Source of the DNA: Methanobacterium sp. BRmetb2
Lineage (GTDB): Archaea; Methanobacteriota; Methanobacteria; Methanobacteriales; Methanobacteriaceae
NCBI GenBank assembly: GCA_003491285.1
Contig: CP022705.1
Location: 1,507,501 to 1,571,500, forward strand
DNA: 64,000 nt
Direction of reading: 5' to 3'
The notes beneath the pieces were generated by a model. It did not search any database and was not told the origin of the DNA. It was given only the letters and a program-made list of their open reading frames with translations. Made by a program: the position numbers and the translations under genes. Of the stretch, positions 43,906-53,949 are shown piece after piece (positions within the stretch are counted from its first letter, which is position 1; every line of letters begins with the position of its first letter).

Positions 43906-45312
43906 TTAATATGCATGTTTATCAGTAAATCCTGTCCTGAAGGTCATGAAAAATATTTTTAAATCCAGCATCAGGGTCCAGTTTTCCACGTAGTACATGT
44001 CATAGTCTATCCTTTTCTCGATGGAGGTATCTCCCCTCCAACCATTCACCTGAGCCCAGCCAGTCATTCCCGGACGCACATGATGTTTAATCATATATTT
44101 TGGAATTTCCTCCCTGAATTTCTCCACAAAATGGGGCCGTTCTGGCCGGGGGCCAATAAGGCTCATATCTCCCTTTAAAATGTTAAAAAATTGGGGCAGT
44201 TCGTCAATACTGGTTCTCCTTATAAAAGAACCAAATCTGGTTTTACGGGGATCATCCTCAGTAGTCCACTGGAATTTTTCTTCTTCCTCATCCTGCACTT
44301 TCATACTGCGGAATTTATACATCATGAAATTTTTTCTATCAAGTCCTACCCTTTCCTGTTTGTATATAATCGGTCCGGGAGAAGTTATTTTGATTATAAC
44401 AGCAGTAATGATCATAATAGGGGAAGTGATGATTATGGCCAGTATGGCAACTCCGGTATCTAAAATTCGCTTAATAGCCATGTTATAAGAATTATCCAGT
44501 GGTACCCGTCGAATATTCATGAGAGGAATATCATCGATCATATCAATATATGGTTTGGAACGGAAATAGCGGTAATAATCAGGTATAATGTCAGCTTTTA
44601 CACCGTGTTTCTCACATAGATCAACTATGGCTTCTAAAAGACTGCGATGCCGAGGAGATAGGGTTATAATCACCCGATCAATTTCTTTTGTTAGAAGTAA
44701 AGGCTCCAAGTCTATAATTTTTCCAATTATTTCAGAATTTACTACTTTTTGGCCTTTTTCAATGTTATCATCTAAAAATCCAATTATTTCATAGCCTACA
44801 TAATCATTTTCCATTAGTTTATTGGCAAATTTTTCTCCAAGATCTCCTGCTCCAACCACTAATATGTGTTTGAGGTTATAACCTTTGCTGCGGATGTATT
44901 GAAGACCCTGTCTAATGGTATATCTCTCCAACGTGGAAAAGCCAATGCTAAAAATGGCAAACATGGCCAATAAGAATCGTGAATAATCTGTTAAATTCAA
45001 TACAAATAATAATGCCACCAGAACTAACAATCCAATAATATTAACCTTTATAATCTGAAATAGTTCTGATCTAATGCTTTTTTTAGTTCTTTGCGGTGTA
45101 TATAAACCGAAGATATAGTATAATAATAAATACATGGGTAAAATAATTAAAAGGGGTGACATGTAGTGATCGAATCCCCAAGTACCGTGCCCAAAACCTA
45201 ATAAATCGGTTTCAAAGCGTATGTACCAGGCGAGAATCAAAGAAAAGGTTATGACTAACATATCAAGAAAAATCATTATAACGTTAAAAAAACTTTGATT
45301 TTGCCGGATCAT
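43906..45312 (-). CDS. Polyprenyl-phosphate sugar-1-phosphate transferase (WbaP/EpsE-like)
   Basis: 468 residues. It starts lipid-linked glycan synthesis by moving a sugar-1-phosphate from a nucleotide sugar onto a polyprenyl phosphate carrier in the membrane. Four to five N-terminal membrane helices are followed by a Rossmann-like CoA-binding_3 domain (HILVVGAGDLGEKFANKLM), another membrane helix and the catalytic domain with IYKQERVGLDRKNFMMYKFR, SIDELPQFFNILKGDMSLIG and GPRPERP. Length and motifs match the undecaprenyl-glucose/galactose phosphotransferase type; the archaeal carrier would be dolichol-like. It is the most downstream gene of the polysaccharide locus on the minus strand. Confidence 0.92.
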   Translation of the reverse strand: MIRQNQSFFNVIMIFLDMLVITFSLILAWYIRFETDLLGFGHGTWGFDHYMSPLLIILPMYLLLYYIFGLYTPQRTKKSIRSELFQIIKVNIIGLLVLVALLFVLNLTDYSRFLLAMFAIFSIGFSTLERYTIRQGLQYIRSKGYNLKHILVVGAGDLGEKFANKLMENDYVGYEIIGFLDDNIEKGQKVVNSEIIGKIIDLEPLLLTKEIDRVIITLSPRHRSLLEAIVDLCEKHGVKADIIPDYYRYFRSKPYIDMIDDIPLMNIRRVPLDNSYNMAIKRILDTGVAILAIIITSPIMIITAVIIKITSPGPIIYKQERVGLDRKNFMMYKFRSMKVQDEEEEKFQWTTEDDPRKTRFGSFIRRTSIDELPQFFNILKGDMSLIGPRPERPHFVEKFREEIPKYMIKHHVRPGMTGWAQVNGWRGDTSIEKRIDYDMYYVENWTLMLDLKIFFMTFRTGFTDKHAY

Positions 45313-45384
45313 TTCTACACCATATTATCTAATATTTAAAAATTAAACTCTTAGTTATGTTCAATTAGAGTGCATACATAACTG

Positions 45385-46275
45385 TTAATAACTTTTTTTC
45401 TTTAATTTATTTAAGAACAGCTTTATTTTACAGTTCAACTTTATTCCAATATAAACAAAAACTGTTACAATCCATGGATACTTATGTTTATAGTGTTTAT
45501 TATAAAATATATACATTGCTCTATAGAATTCATAAATGAGTTTAGGCTTTTCTTTTATATTACTACTTGCTCCTTTATAATGGATTATTTCAGCATCTGA
45601 GTAGTAGACTATTTTCCACCCTGCAGATTTAATACGATAGCACCAGTCAATATCTTCACCATACATAAAGAATCTTTCATCCATAAGGCCTATTTGTTTA
45701 ATGACTTTGCATCTAACCAACATGAATGCTCCTACTAAACATTCAATCTCATATGTCTCATTTTCATCCATGTAGGTAAGATTATACTTCCCAAATTGTT
45801 TACTTTTTGGGAAAAGACGGGAAAGACCACTCATATGATAAAATGATACATTTATGTCGGGAAAACTTCGTCGACAAGCCTTATCAAGAGTGCCGTCAGG
45901 TAAAACCACTTTACATCCAAGTGCACCAATTTTATCATCTTTCTGCATATAATTTAGACATTTCTCCAGGCAAGCATCTACAATTACTGTGTCAGAATTG
46001 AGTAATAAAACATATTCAGCTTTTGATTTTGTTAGAGCAACATTATTTGCGTAGGCAAAACCCTTATTTTCTTTATTGGCTATAAACCTTATCAAACCAT
46101 TATCTCTTTCCTCTCGAAAGTCTTTTTGTAGTTTTTTAAGGCTGCCATCACCAGATGCATTGTCCACCAGAAATATTTCATAACTAAAGGGATGATCTTT
46201 TCTGATAACCGATTCTATGGCCTGTTTAGTTAGATGATAGGTGCGGTAGTTTACGATGATAATTGATAAATCCAT
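45385..46275 (-). CDS. GT2 family glycosyltransferase (rhamnosyltransferase-like)
   Basis: About 296 residues. The start is ATG 46275 behind AAGGAGAATT; the longer frame to 46299 reads through that signal. The GT-A fold shows [41 protein letters not shown] (metal-binding N-S-D), [30 protein letters not shown] (catalytic acidic pair) and IIHYKGASS. This pattern is that of GT2 enzymes often called rhamnosyltransferases. The C-terminus has a weakly hydrophobic patch but no clear membrane helix. The sugar donor and acceptor are unknown. Confidence 0.9.
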   Translation of the reverse strand: MDLSIIIVNYRTYHLTKQAIESVIRKDHPFSYEIFLVDNASGDGSLKKLQKDFREERDNGLIRFIANKENKGFAYANNVALTKSKAEYVLLLNSDTVIVDACLEKCLNYMQKDDKIGALGCKVVLPDGTLDKACRRSFPDINVSFYHMSGLSRLFPKSKQFGKYNLTYMDENETYEIECLVGAFMLVRCKVIKQIGLMDERFFMYGEDIDWCYRIKSAGWKIVYYSDAEIIHYKGASSNIKEKPKLIYEFYRAMYIFYNKHYKHKYPWIVTVFVYIGIKLNCKIKLFLNKLKKKSY

Positions 46276-46440
46276 TATAATTCTCCTTGCATCTAACATA
46301 ATTTTATCTATTATTCATATCTCTTTAAATTATCACTTTTTAGTATTTAAAAATTATTTATTAAAAAATAGAATGGTTTTTCTAAAAAACGCTAATTTAA
46401 TTGGATAAGATTTGATTTTACTACTCTCATTAATCATTTT

Positions 46441-47487
46441 TTAATTGTGTCCTTCTTTTAACACTTTATCAACATCTTTTTTTATTATAATATTTCTAAA
46501 TGTATCAATAGCATAATTTACTCCTTTGTTCGTAATATTCCTAGATAAAACATATAAAACAGAAATCGTTGCCACAAACACGTAAATTATGGATAAATAA
46601 AGATTTTCAAATACAAAACCAAGACCTAAATATTCAAGTATTGGAGGTAAATAAAAGAGGAAATAAAAGTGGAAAATGTATATTGGAAGTGAATTTTTAC
46701 CAATCTTGGTTAATAGTGTTTTTCTACTTGTCATTAGATAGAATAAAACAATTATAATGCTCATTCGGGATATATAGGCGAAGGCTAATAAAACCATTCC
46801 TTTTAAATTGCCTACTCCTACAATATTGTAGGGCCATGTGAAAGCTAATATGGATGCCTTTTGTGATCCAAAAAATAGAACGCATCCTATTAATAATGTT
46901 ATTAAGATTATTAGGGAGATATACTTATTTTTAAAATTGATTTTTTCTTTAATCTTCTGGAAATATAAACTTTCTCTTATCTCATTAAAATAAAATCCAA
47001 ATAAAAACATTGGTAAATAGAGCACAGCTCTTGAAAGTGAAAAATAGTCATTTAGTCCATTCCAGGTAGATGCAAAAAGAGCAACGAGAATACTGATAAA
47101 TATAGGGTATTTTAGTTTGTCGATAGCTGGCAAAAAACTTCTCCACAAAAATAAGCTCATAAGATACCATAAACCAGGCCCAGGAATAATGAATGAGGAT
47201 AATGATAACTTTCCATCTACTATGAAGTCTGTGATTATCCACATTATATTAAATAAAAAATAAGGGATAAGAATATTCTTAAATGCTTTCACAGTATTTT
47301 CGGGACCAATTTTGGATAAATAACCACTTATAAAAACAAAAAGGGGCATGCGAATAAAAACTATACTAATAAAAATTAAAGGAGAAAGACTATGGGAAAC
47401 TATTGTTGTTTTTTCATAGAAATGTCCTAAAACAACAAGAAATATAGCTAAACCTCTAAGATTATCAATTTTAATGTCTCTTATCAT
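46441..47487 (-). CDS. Acyltransferase family 3 membrane protein
   Basis: 348 residues with about ten membrane helices. The opening RDIKIDNLRGLAIFLVVLGHF carries the conserved N-terminal Arg-Gly...His of acyltransferase-3 proteins, which O-acetylate or otherwise acylate surface sugars from an acyl-CoA. MPLFVFISGYLSK and PGLWYLMSLFLWR are further family segments. It probably modifies the glycan made by this locus. The C-terminal tail is cytoplasmic and charged. Confidence 0.88.
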   Translation of the reverse strand: MIRDIKIDNLRGLAIFLVVLGHFYEKTTIVSHSLSPLIFISIVFIRMPLFVFISGYLSKIGPENTVKAFKNILIPYFLFNIMWIITDFIVDGKLSLSSFIIPGPGLWYLMSLFLWRSFLPAIDKLKYPIFISILVALFASTWNGLNDYFSLSRAVLYLPMFLFGFYFNEIRESLYFQKIKEKINFKNKYISLIILITLLIGCVLFFGSQKASILAFTWPYNIVGVGNLKGMVLLAFAYISRMSIIIVLFYLMTSRKTLLTKIGKNSLPIYIFHFYFLFYLPPILEYLGLGFVFENLYLSIIYVFVATISVLYVLSRNITNKGVNYAIDTFRNIIIKKDVDKVLKEGHN

Positions 47488-47529
47488 AAGTTAACCAACT
47501 TATATCGTTATTATCATTGAAATAATTAC

Positions 47530-48495
47530 TTAGAAAAAAATGAATTTCAAAGTATTTTTAATGAGCAACCATTCAATTTCTAAATAATTTTTAAAATGTT
47601 TATGATTATATTTCACTTTGTTTACGTTATTTAAGGTGTTAAATCCATCTTTTAAACTTTTAATGTAAATAGATGAATATCCCTTTCTTAAAAAGAATAT
47701 ATATTTAATAAAATAGCCCAATAAAAGAAAAATAAAATTAAAAGCAAATTGGGGCCATGGCATATTTTTATATGGAAGATAAACATTATTACGGGCAGCA
47801 AGTTTAATCTTAAACTCATTATATCTACTTCCACTGCTCCCACTGCCCACATGGTAGACAACTGCTTCCGGACAGTATACACATTTATAGCCATTTATAC
47901 GGGCCCGGTAACTTATATCCACATCCTCTAGATATGCAAAAAAATTCTCATCAAAGTAGCCTATTTCGTCTAAGATACTTCTTCTGTAGAGTGAAGCACC
48001 AGCACAGGCACTGAAAGTTTCTCTTTCTTTGCTGTATTGATCAGGAGATTTTCCATAACCTACCCTTTTAGTCCAGCCGAGAATGGTGTATTCATCCCCT
48101 GCATCATCCATTTTTGCCCGATCATAATACTGGATCATTTTAGATGTAACTGCAAAGATTGATTCGTCTTTTTGGATACATTCATAAAGATTGGACATAC
48201 ATTTAGATTCTAATTCAGTGTCGTTATTGAGAATGAAGATATATTCTGCTGAAGAATTATTGATTCCTAAATTAACTGCTGCAGGAAAACCTAAATTTTT
48301 ATTGTTTTTTATCAAAATGATTTCTGGATAATATTTTTCAATATATTCAACACTTCCATCAGTGGATGCATTGTCAACAATAATAACATCAAAATAAGGA
48401 AAATCCTGATTTTTGATAGAGTTTAAACACTCTTTCAAGAAGTATTTTCCATTATAATTAGTAATTACTGCGGTAATTTTGTTTTTATCAACCAT
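47530..48495 (-). CDS. GT2 family glycosyltransferase
   Basis: 321 residues from ATG 48495 behind CAAGGTAA. Motifs: ITAVITNYNGKYFLKECLNS, VIIVDNASTDGSVEYIEKYY, IFILNNDTELE, ACAGASLYRRSIL, GYFDENFFAYLEDVDISYRA and VYHVGSGSSG. It belongs to the same rhamnosyltransferase-like subgroup as the gene at 45385. A hydrophobic stretch at about 255-278 may attach it to the membrane. The substrate is unknown. Confidence 0.9.
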   Translation of the reverse strand: MVDKNKITAVITNYNGKYFLKECLNSIKNQDFPYFDVIIVDNASTDGSVEYIEKYYPEIILIKNNKNLGFPAAVNLGINNSSAEYIFILNNDTELESKCMSNLYECIQKDESIFAVTSKMIQYYDRAKMDDAGDEYTILGWTKRVGYGKSPDQYSKERETFSACAGASLYRRSILDEIGYFDENFFAYLEDVDISYRARINGYKCVYCPEAVVYHVGSGSSGSRYNEFKIKLAARNNVYLPYKNMPWPQFAFNFIFLLLGYFIKYIFFLRKGYSSIYIKSLKDGFNTLNNVNKVKYNHKHFKNYLEIEWLLIKNTLKFIFF

Positions 48496-48758
48496 AAAGT
48501 TTACCTTGGAAATATTGGATTTATATGATTTAATGGGTTTAAAAAATTTAAGAATGTGAGTATACTCATATTAGGTACTATTCTTTTTTATTAAAAATCT
48601 AATGGTATGTGAAAAGACACATATAATTAAAGTCTTTTAAACATTATTTTTTAAGTAGAATAAGATTTTTGATAATTTGTTAAATAAAATTAGGCTTTAT
48701 TTTATTTGAAATTAGGACAAATTAATTAAAAGAGATTTAAGAATCATAGATTATTTTT

Positions 48759-49490
48759 TCATGATTCTTCATATGCATCACAAACTTCTTCTACATCTCC
48801 TTGCATCTTTATTTCTCCCTTTTCAAGCCAAATTGCCTTATTACAAAGTTTTTTAACCTGGTCTATAGAATGAGATACAAATAAAACCGTAATACCTTTG
48901 TCAAACAGTGACATTATTCTATTCTCACTTTTCTCTCTAAATTTAGAATCTCCTACGGATAATACTTCATCTAAAACAAGTATATCTGGTTCTACCATGG
49001 TAGCTATGGAAAAACCTAATCTTGCTCTCATTCCTGATGAATAGTTCTTAATTGGTACATTGATAAATTGTTTTATTTCAGAAAACTCAACAATTTCATC
49101 ATACTTCTCTTCTAAAAATTCTTTAGAATATCCTAAAATGGCACCATTTAGAAATATGTTTTCTTTTCCGGTGTAATCGTTATCAAAACCCGCTCCCAGC
49201 TCTAATAAAGGTACAATTCTACCTTTTATCTCCACAGTGCCCTGGCTAGGTTTCATAACGCCTGAAATAATTTTCAGAAGAGTACTTTTACCGGCTCCAT
49301 TTAATCCGATTATTCCAACTCTATCACCTTTCTCTACTTCAAAGGAAACATTTTTAAGGGCCCAAAACTCTTGAAATAAAAGTTCTCGCTTTAAAAATTT
49401 AATAACATACTCTTTAAGATTATCTACCTTCTCTGCACTTAAATTAAATTCCATTCCAATATTGTCAACTTTGATAACGGTTTTTTCCAA
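48759..49490 (-). CDS. Polysaccharide ABC exporter, ATP-binding subunit (Wzt/TagH-like)
   Basis: 243 residues, starting at TTG 49490 immediately after AGGTGATGAT. Walker A is GLNGAGKSTLLK, the signature motif NYSSGMRARLGFS, Walker B DILVLDEVLSVGD and the switch His in VSHS. The degenerate signature and the 'SVGD' after Walker B are typical of Wzt/TagH glycan exporters. It has only the nucleotide-binding domain and lacks the C-terminal carbohydrate-binding domain found in chain-length-sensing Wzt proteins. It pairs with the permease gene that ends 29 bases upstream. Confidence 0.93.
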   Translation of the reverse strand: MEKTVIKVDNIGMEFNLSAEKVDNLKEYVIKFLKRELLFQEFWALKNVSFEVEKGDRVGIIGLNGAGKSTLLKIISGVMKPSQGTVEIKGRIVPLLELGAGFDNDYTGKENIFLNGAILGYSKEFLEEKYDEIVEFSEIKQFINVPIKNYSSGMRARLGFSIATMVEPDILVLDEVLSVGDSKFREKSENRIMSLFDKGITVLFVSHSIDQVKKLCNKAIWLEKGEIKMQGDVEEVCDAYEES

Positions 49491-49519
49491 ATCATCACCT
49501 AATATTAATTCTCTTAGTT

Positions 49520-50317
49520 TTAGATGTATAGTATAAATTTGTCTTGATATTTGTAAAAAAGATATATTCCCAGTATAAGGATCACAACAGCTGAGAAAGT
49601 TGCAAATAATAACGATTTTGGATCGTATATTTTTCCATAATAAAATGAGTCTCTGAATAATGTGATAATTACATATATTGGATTTATCTCAAATAAAAAA
49701 CGGAAATTTTCAGGTATGATATCTATCGGGTAAAAAATTGCACTTCCATACATTAAAAGAGTTATAAAAATCCCATATAAATGCTCCATATCCCTGAAAA
49801 ATACGGAAATTGTAGACAGCAAAAGACCGGCACCTAATGTAAACATAAATAGTAAAATGATAGGTATGATGGCAAGGGATATATATATAGTAAAATCAGC
49901 CTGAGTGGCTACCATTACCATTATAAGCACTACTAATGAGAGTCCAAATGTAACAAAGTTAGAAAGAACCGAACCCAAGGTATACATATATTTAGGAACA
50001 TATACCTTTTTAATAATAGCCGCATTACTTTTAATAGAATTCATAGCAGTTTTACTTCCTTGTGCATAGAAATCGAATACTAAACGTCCAGTTAATAAGT
50101 ATACGGGATAGTTTTCTATTCTCCCACCGAAAAGAGTTGAAAATACTATAGTTAAAACTATCATGGTTAATAATGGTTGTAAAAAACTCCAGAATATTCC
50201 CAGCACAGATCTTCGATATTTAATCTTTATATCTCTTTTTACAAGTTCGGTAAGTAGATATTTATATTTATTAAAATTGATAAAAAATCGGTGCTGCATT
50301 CTGTCACTTAATATCAT
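49520..50317 (-). CDS. Polysaccharide ABC exporter, permease subunit (Wzm/TagG-like)
   Basis: 265 residues with about six membrane helices. The N-terminal amphipathic part LTELVKRDIKIKYRRSVLGI and FWSFLQPLLTMIVLTIVFST match the ABC-2 Wzm/TagG family. MYGSAIFYPIDIIPENFRFL and the ending YKYQDKFILYI are also family-like. With the downstream ATPase it should move a lipid-linked glycan across the membrane. No signal peptide is cleaved. Confidence 0.92.
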   Translation of the reverse strand: MILSDRMQHRFFINFNKYKYLLTELVKRDIKIKYRRSVLGIFWSFLQPLLTMIVLTIVFSTLFGGRIENYPVYLLTGRLVFDFYAQGSKTAMNSIKSNAAIIKKVYVPKYMYTLGSVLSNFVTFGLSLVVLIMVMVATQADFTIYISLAIIPIILLFMFTLGAGLLLSTISVFFRDMEHLYGIFITLLMYGSAIFYPIDIIPENFRFLFEINPIYVIITLFRDSFYYGKIYDPKSLLFATFSAVVILILGIYLFYKYQDKFILYI

Positions 50318-50377
50318 AGTTATTCCACTAAAATAATCTTTAAATTATATTTAATAATTTGACATACAATTCAAACT

Positions 50378-51709
50378 CTATGAGTCAGAGTTTCCAATCT
50401 GATGATATTCAAATCCCATTTTTTTTAGAGAATCCTTATGGTATTGATTTCTTCCATCAAAGATAATCTTATTTTTCATTTTTTTATCTATTTCCTCGAA
50501 GTCAGGGCTTCTGAATTCTTTCCATTCAGTTACTAGAATTAAGGCATCTACATTATTTACTGCATCATATTTATTATCTGAAAACTGTATATTACTCTTA
50601 TCTTTAAAGTAATAGTTCCCAGCAATTTCCATTGCTTGAGGGTCATACGCATTAATTTTTGCACCTAGTTCAGTTAATTTGTTTACAATTACCACCGAAG
50701 GTGCTTCCCGCATGTCGTCAGTTTCTGGTTTAAAAGACAATCCCCATAAAGCGAAGGTTAATCCAGATAAATCATCTCCAAATCTTTTAATTATTTTATT
50801 TACAAGGACAATTTTTTGTTCATTATTCACAGATTCAACTTCTTTGAGTATTTTGGAATCATAGCCATTGTCGTGGGCAGTTTTAATTAGTGCCTGAACA
50901 TCTTTAGGAAAACAGCTCCCTCCATATCCACAGCCGGCATATAAAAAACTGTAGCCTATTCGACTGTCACTACCTATCCCTAATCGCACATTATTAATAT
51001 CTGCACCAATTCTCTCACATATATTGGCCATTTCATTCATGAATGAGATACGAGTTGCTAACATAGCATTAGAGGCGTACTTAGTCATTTCTGCACTGCG
51101 TATGTCCATAATTATAAATCTTTCATGATTGAGGGTAAAAGGAGTGTATAACTCTTTAAGAATATCTATAACTTCTTTATTATCAGAACCTATAACCACC
51201 CTATCAGGGTGCATAAAATCTTCAACTGCAGCTCCTTCTTTTAAAAATTCAGGATTGGATACTACGTGCACTTCGTGATTAACATCCCTCTTTTTTAATT
51301 CATTATTTATAGTTTCTTTTACTTTATCAGCAGTCCCCACAGGGACAGTTGATTTATTAACCACGATAATCTTGTGAGATACTACCTTTCCTATTTCTTG
51401 AGCTGCAGATAATACATATTGTAGGTCAGCACTTCCATCCTCATCCATAGGAGTCCCAACAGCAATGAAACAGATGTCAGTGTTATCTATACCTTCACTT
51501 AAATCAGTGGTAAAGTTGAGATTTCCATTTTCATAATTTTTTTTGACTAATTCTTCTAGTCCTGGTTCGTAAATTGGTATGATCCCATTTTTCAGATTTT
51601 CAATTTTAGTATTATCAATATCAACACAATAAACTATATTTCCCATTTCTGAAAAACAAGTCCCTGTTACTAATCCAACATAACCGGTTCCAATGACTGT
51701 AATTTTCAT
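50378..51709 (-). CDS. UDP-glucose/UDP-sugar 6-dehydrogenase
   Basis: 443 residues. It oxidises the C6 alcohol of a nucleotide sugar to the uronic acid with two NAD+. N-terminal Rossmann motif: ITVIGTGYVGLVTGTCFSEM. The central dehydrogenase region has STVPVGTADK, NPEFLKEGAAVEDFMHPDRV and the catalytic cysteine in GYGGSCFPKDVQAL. The C-terminal NAD/UDP domain has LWGLSFKPETDDMREAP. Motifs fit UDP-glucose dehydrogenase; UDP-GlcNAc or UDP-ManNAc dehydrogenases are similar, so the substrate is not certain. It supplies a uronic acid for the neighbouring glycan genes, and its product could also be the acceptor of the amidoligases. Confidence 0.92.
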   Translation of the reverse strand: MKITVIGTGYVGLVTGTCFSEMGNIVYCVDIDNTKIENLKNGIIPIYEPGLEELVKKNYENGNLNFTTDLSEGIDNTDICFIAVGTPMDEDGSADLQYVLSAAQEIGKVVSHKIIVVNKSTVPVGTADKVKETINNELKKRDVNHEVHVVSNPEFLKEGAAVEDFMHPDRVVIGSDNKEVIDILKELYTPFTLNHERFIIMDIRSAEMTKYASNAMLATRISFMNEMANICERIGADINNVRLGIGSDSRIGYSFLYAGCGYGGSCFPKDVQALIKTAHDNGYDSKILKEVESVNNEQKIVLVNKIIKRFGDDLSGLTFALWGLSFKPETDDMREAPSVVIVNKLTELGAKINAYDPQAMEIAGNYYFKDKSNIQFSDNKYDAVNNVDALILVTEWKEFRSPDFEEIDKKMKNKIIFDGRNQYHKDSLKKMGFEYHQIGNSDS

Positions 51710-52009
51710 AGTATCACTTAAATTAAAAATATCAGCTTTTATCAGGCAATAACGGCATTTAATAATTTAAAAAATTTTTAGTTTGTAAAATTTAAAGGTA
51801 ATCATAATTTTTGAATTTTGTACATAAATATTTTTTTTAAGATTTCAATTAACGTAATTAATTAGTCCCAATCATTTATTAATATTTGCAATGATTACTA
51901 TCATTTAATTTAACAATTAAAAAAATAGAATAATTCAGAATTAACATAAATCAACTGGCACAGACCCATTAATTTTAAGTAATCCATCAAATTATCTATC
52001 CTAATGTTT
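51710..52009. other. Intergenic, no gene recognised
   Basis: 300 AT-rich bases upstream of the UDP-sugar dehydrogenase gene. No reading frame with a ribosome binding site, no repeat and no stable hairpin stands out. It probably contains the promoter of the 51709-43906 gene run. Confidence 0.4.
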
Positions 52010-53818
52010 TTAGGTATCCCATGGGGCTTTTCTATATCCAAGTTTTTTTCTCTGCTTTAATCCCCACTGATTTTTATGAAACATTATATCAAAATCTGCA
52101 TTACTCTGGGTTTTTTTTCGAAGCTGATCAGTTGATTTCTGTAGTTTATGATAGACAATAGCATCAGATACGTAGTAAATTTTCAGTTTCATTAAATGTC
52201 GGGTATAATCACATAATATACGATCTGAGCGATAATGACGTCCATATTCGGCATCAAGTCCTTTTGATTCATCTAATACTTTTCTTTTTATATATGCACA
52301 GAAAAATGGTGCAAATTTCAATTCAACATTCTTTCCTGAATGGAAAATTGGCACATTAATAATGTTTTTATGGTGAGTTGAAAGGCTGACATCACATTCA
52401 TAACTAGCGTAGGCATGGGGAACATGTGTATTAATGGTTTTGGTTTCTGGAGGAAGAATTTGCTGTGGTATAATTATTCCACACTCTGGTAATTCATAGG
52501 CACTTTTTTGCATACTCTCTATGGCTCCAGGTGTGATAATAGCATCGTTGTTTAGTATAATTATATCATTTCCAAGATTGGCAATTGAAATTCCTTGATT
52601 CACAGCATAACTGAATCCATAATTGATATTATTCAAAATAAGTTTTATCTTACCCTCATTTTCCATTTTGGAGAGGTAATCAACTATGGGCTGGCTTGAG
52701 GCGTTATCTACCACTATAATCTCTAGCCAATCACTTGGGTCTAGATTCAGAATTGATTCAATACATTCTTTAAGATCAGTAAGGGATTCATAACTGGGAA
52801 TGATAATACTCACTTTGTGTGATGGTAAATCCATTTGAAAGGCTCTCTTATATGATTTTAGCCTTCTTTCTTGTTGTTTTTCACGTAAAGATTTTAGATG
52901 AGTAACTAAACCGGTGTCATTTGTTATCGTATTTTTAGCTTTTTCATAATAATAATTGGACAGAAGGGTGGGTACGGAGTATATTTCAAATTTTTCAGTA
53001 ATGCGCATTATCAAATCCCAATCGACATAACGTTTCAAAGTTTCATCAAAACCCCCTAATTTATCATATACTTCCTTTTTGTGGCAAAAAGTGTTTATGT
53101 CGATGTAATTTCTATTTTGAAGTAATGAAATATTGAAACTACCAAAACGAACAGCGAATGGATGTTCTTCTTCCCCCCGGTATAATAGTTGACCACCATA
53201 AACAGCGTCTGCATCTGGTATTTCATTAAATGCACCCACCATTGCTGCTATATAACCTGGTTCCCACGTATTATCAGAATCTAAATAAGCTATGTATTCT
53301 CCTTTAGCTACTCCTAAACCCCTATTTCTGGCGTGGGAAACACCTTGACAGGTTTTATTTTTTATTATTTTAATTTTAGTATTTGAGATACTTTCTAGTA
53401 ATTCTGTTGTGCCATCATTACTACCGTCATCTATAATAATTAATTCAAAATTTTTGTAAGTCTGTTTAAGTACAGAATCTATAGCACTTTGTAGTGTATC
53501 GGCACGGTTGTGCACGGGCATTATTATGGATACTATTATTGATTTTTCTGATTTTAATCCCTTTTTTATTAAGTATTTACCCACGTTTTCCATTAGGGCA
53601 AAACATCTTTTATCTTCTTCTTTGAACGGGGCATTTATTACTGGTGAAAGTTTAGAATAGGCAAGAAACTCATCAAAATCATGAAAATTAGGAGTTTCAC
53701 TTTTAAATTTACAAATTTTAACTTTTATTTTTCTTAAAACTTTGATTAATAAAACCTTGAATTTGATTGTAACAGACTTAAGACTGTTATTCTTTTCCTT
53801 CATTATCATTTGCTCCAT
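52010..53818 (-). CDS. Glycosyltransferase with two GT2 domains
   Basis: 602 residues. The N-terminal about 75 residues are basic and helical. GT2 domain 1 is at about 92-300 (IIVSIIMPVHNRADTLQSAI, LIIIDDGSNDGTTELLESIS, EYIAYLDSDNTWEPG, GFDETLKRYVDWDLIMRI). GT2 domain 2 is at about 333-560 (VSIIIPSYESLTDLKECIES, IIVVDNASSQP, IIILNNDAIITPG). The two active sites may add two different sugars, as in other bifunctional glycan polymerases. An internal ATG at residue 6 is an alternative start. It opens the 53818-52010 transcription unit, separated from the dehydrogenase by 300 bases. Confidence 0.88.
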   Translation of the reverse strand: MEQMIMKEKNNSLKSVTIKFKVLLIKVLRKIKVKICKFKSETPNFHDFDEFLAYSKLSPVINAPFKEEDKRCFALMENVGKYLIKKGLKSEKSIIVSIIMPVHNRADTLQSAIDSVLKQTYKNFELIIIDDGSNDGTTELLESISNTKIKIIKNKTCQGVSHARNRGLGVAKGEYIAYLDSDNTWEPGYIAAMVGAFNEIPDADAVYGGQLLYRGEEEHPFAVRFGSFNISLLQNRNYIDINTFCHKKEVYDKLGGFDETLKRYVDWDLIMRITEKFEIYSVPTLLSNYYYEKAKNTITNDTGLVTHLKSLREKQQERRLKSYKRAFQMDLPSHKVSIIIPSYESLTDLKECIESILNLDPSDWLEIIVVDNASSQPIVDYLSKMENEGKIKLILNNINYGFSYAVNQGISIANLGNDIIILNNDAIITPGAIESMQKSAYELPECGIIIPQQILPPETKTINTHVPHAYASYECDVSLSTHHKNIINVPIFHSGKNVELKFAPFFCAYIKRKVLDESKGLDAEYGRHYRSDRILCDYTRHLMKLKIYYVSDAIVYHKLQKSTDQLRKKTQSNADFDIMFHKNQWGLKQRKKLGYRKAPWDT

Positions 53819-53949
53819 TTTCTAATAATTAGTAGATAGCATATTTTTGATTATAATAAATAATTTTCTATATTCTTTATATGTCAATTAATTAAAATCT
53901 TACTGTTTATTATGGTATATATTTGTATTTCTATGAGTTATCAGAAAAT

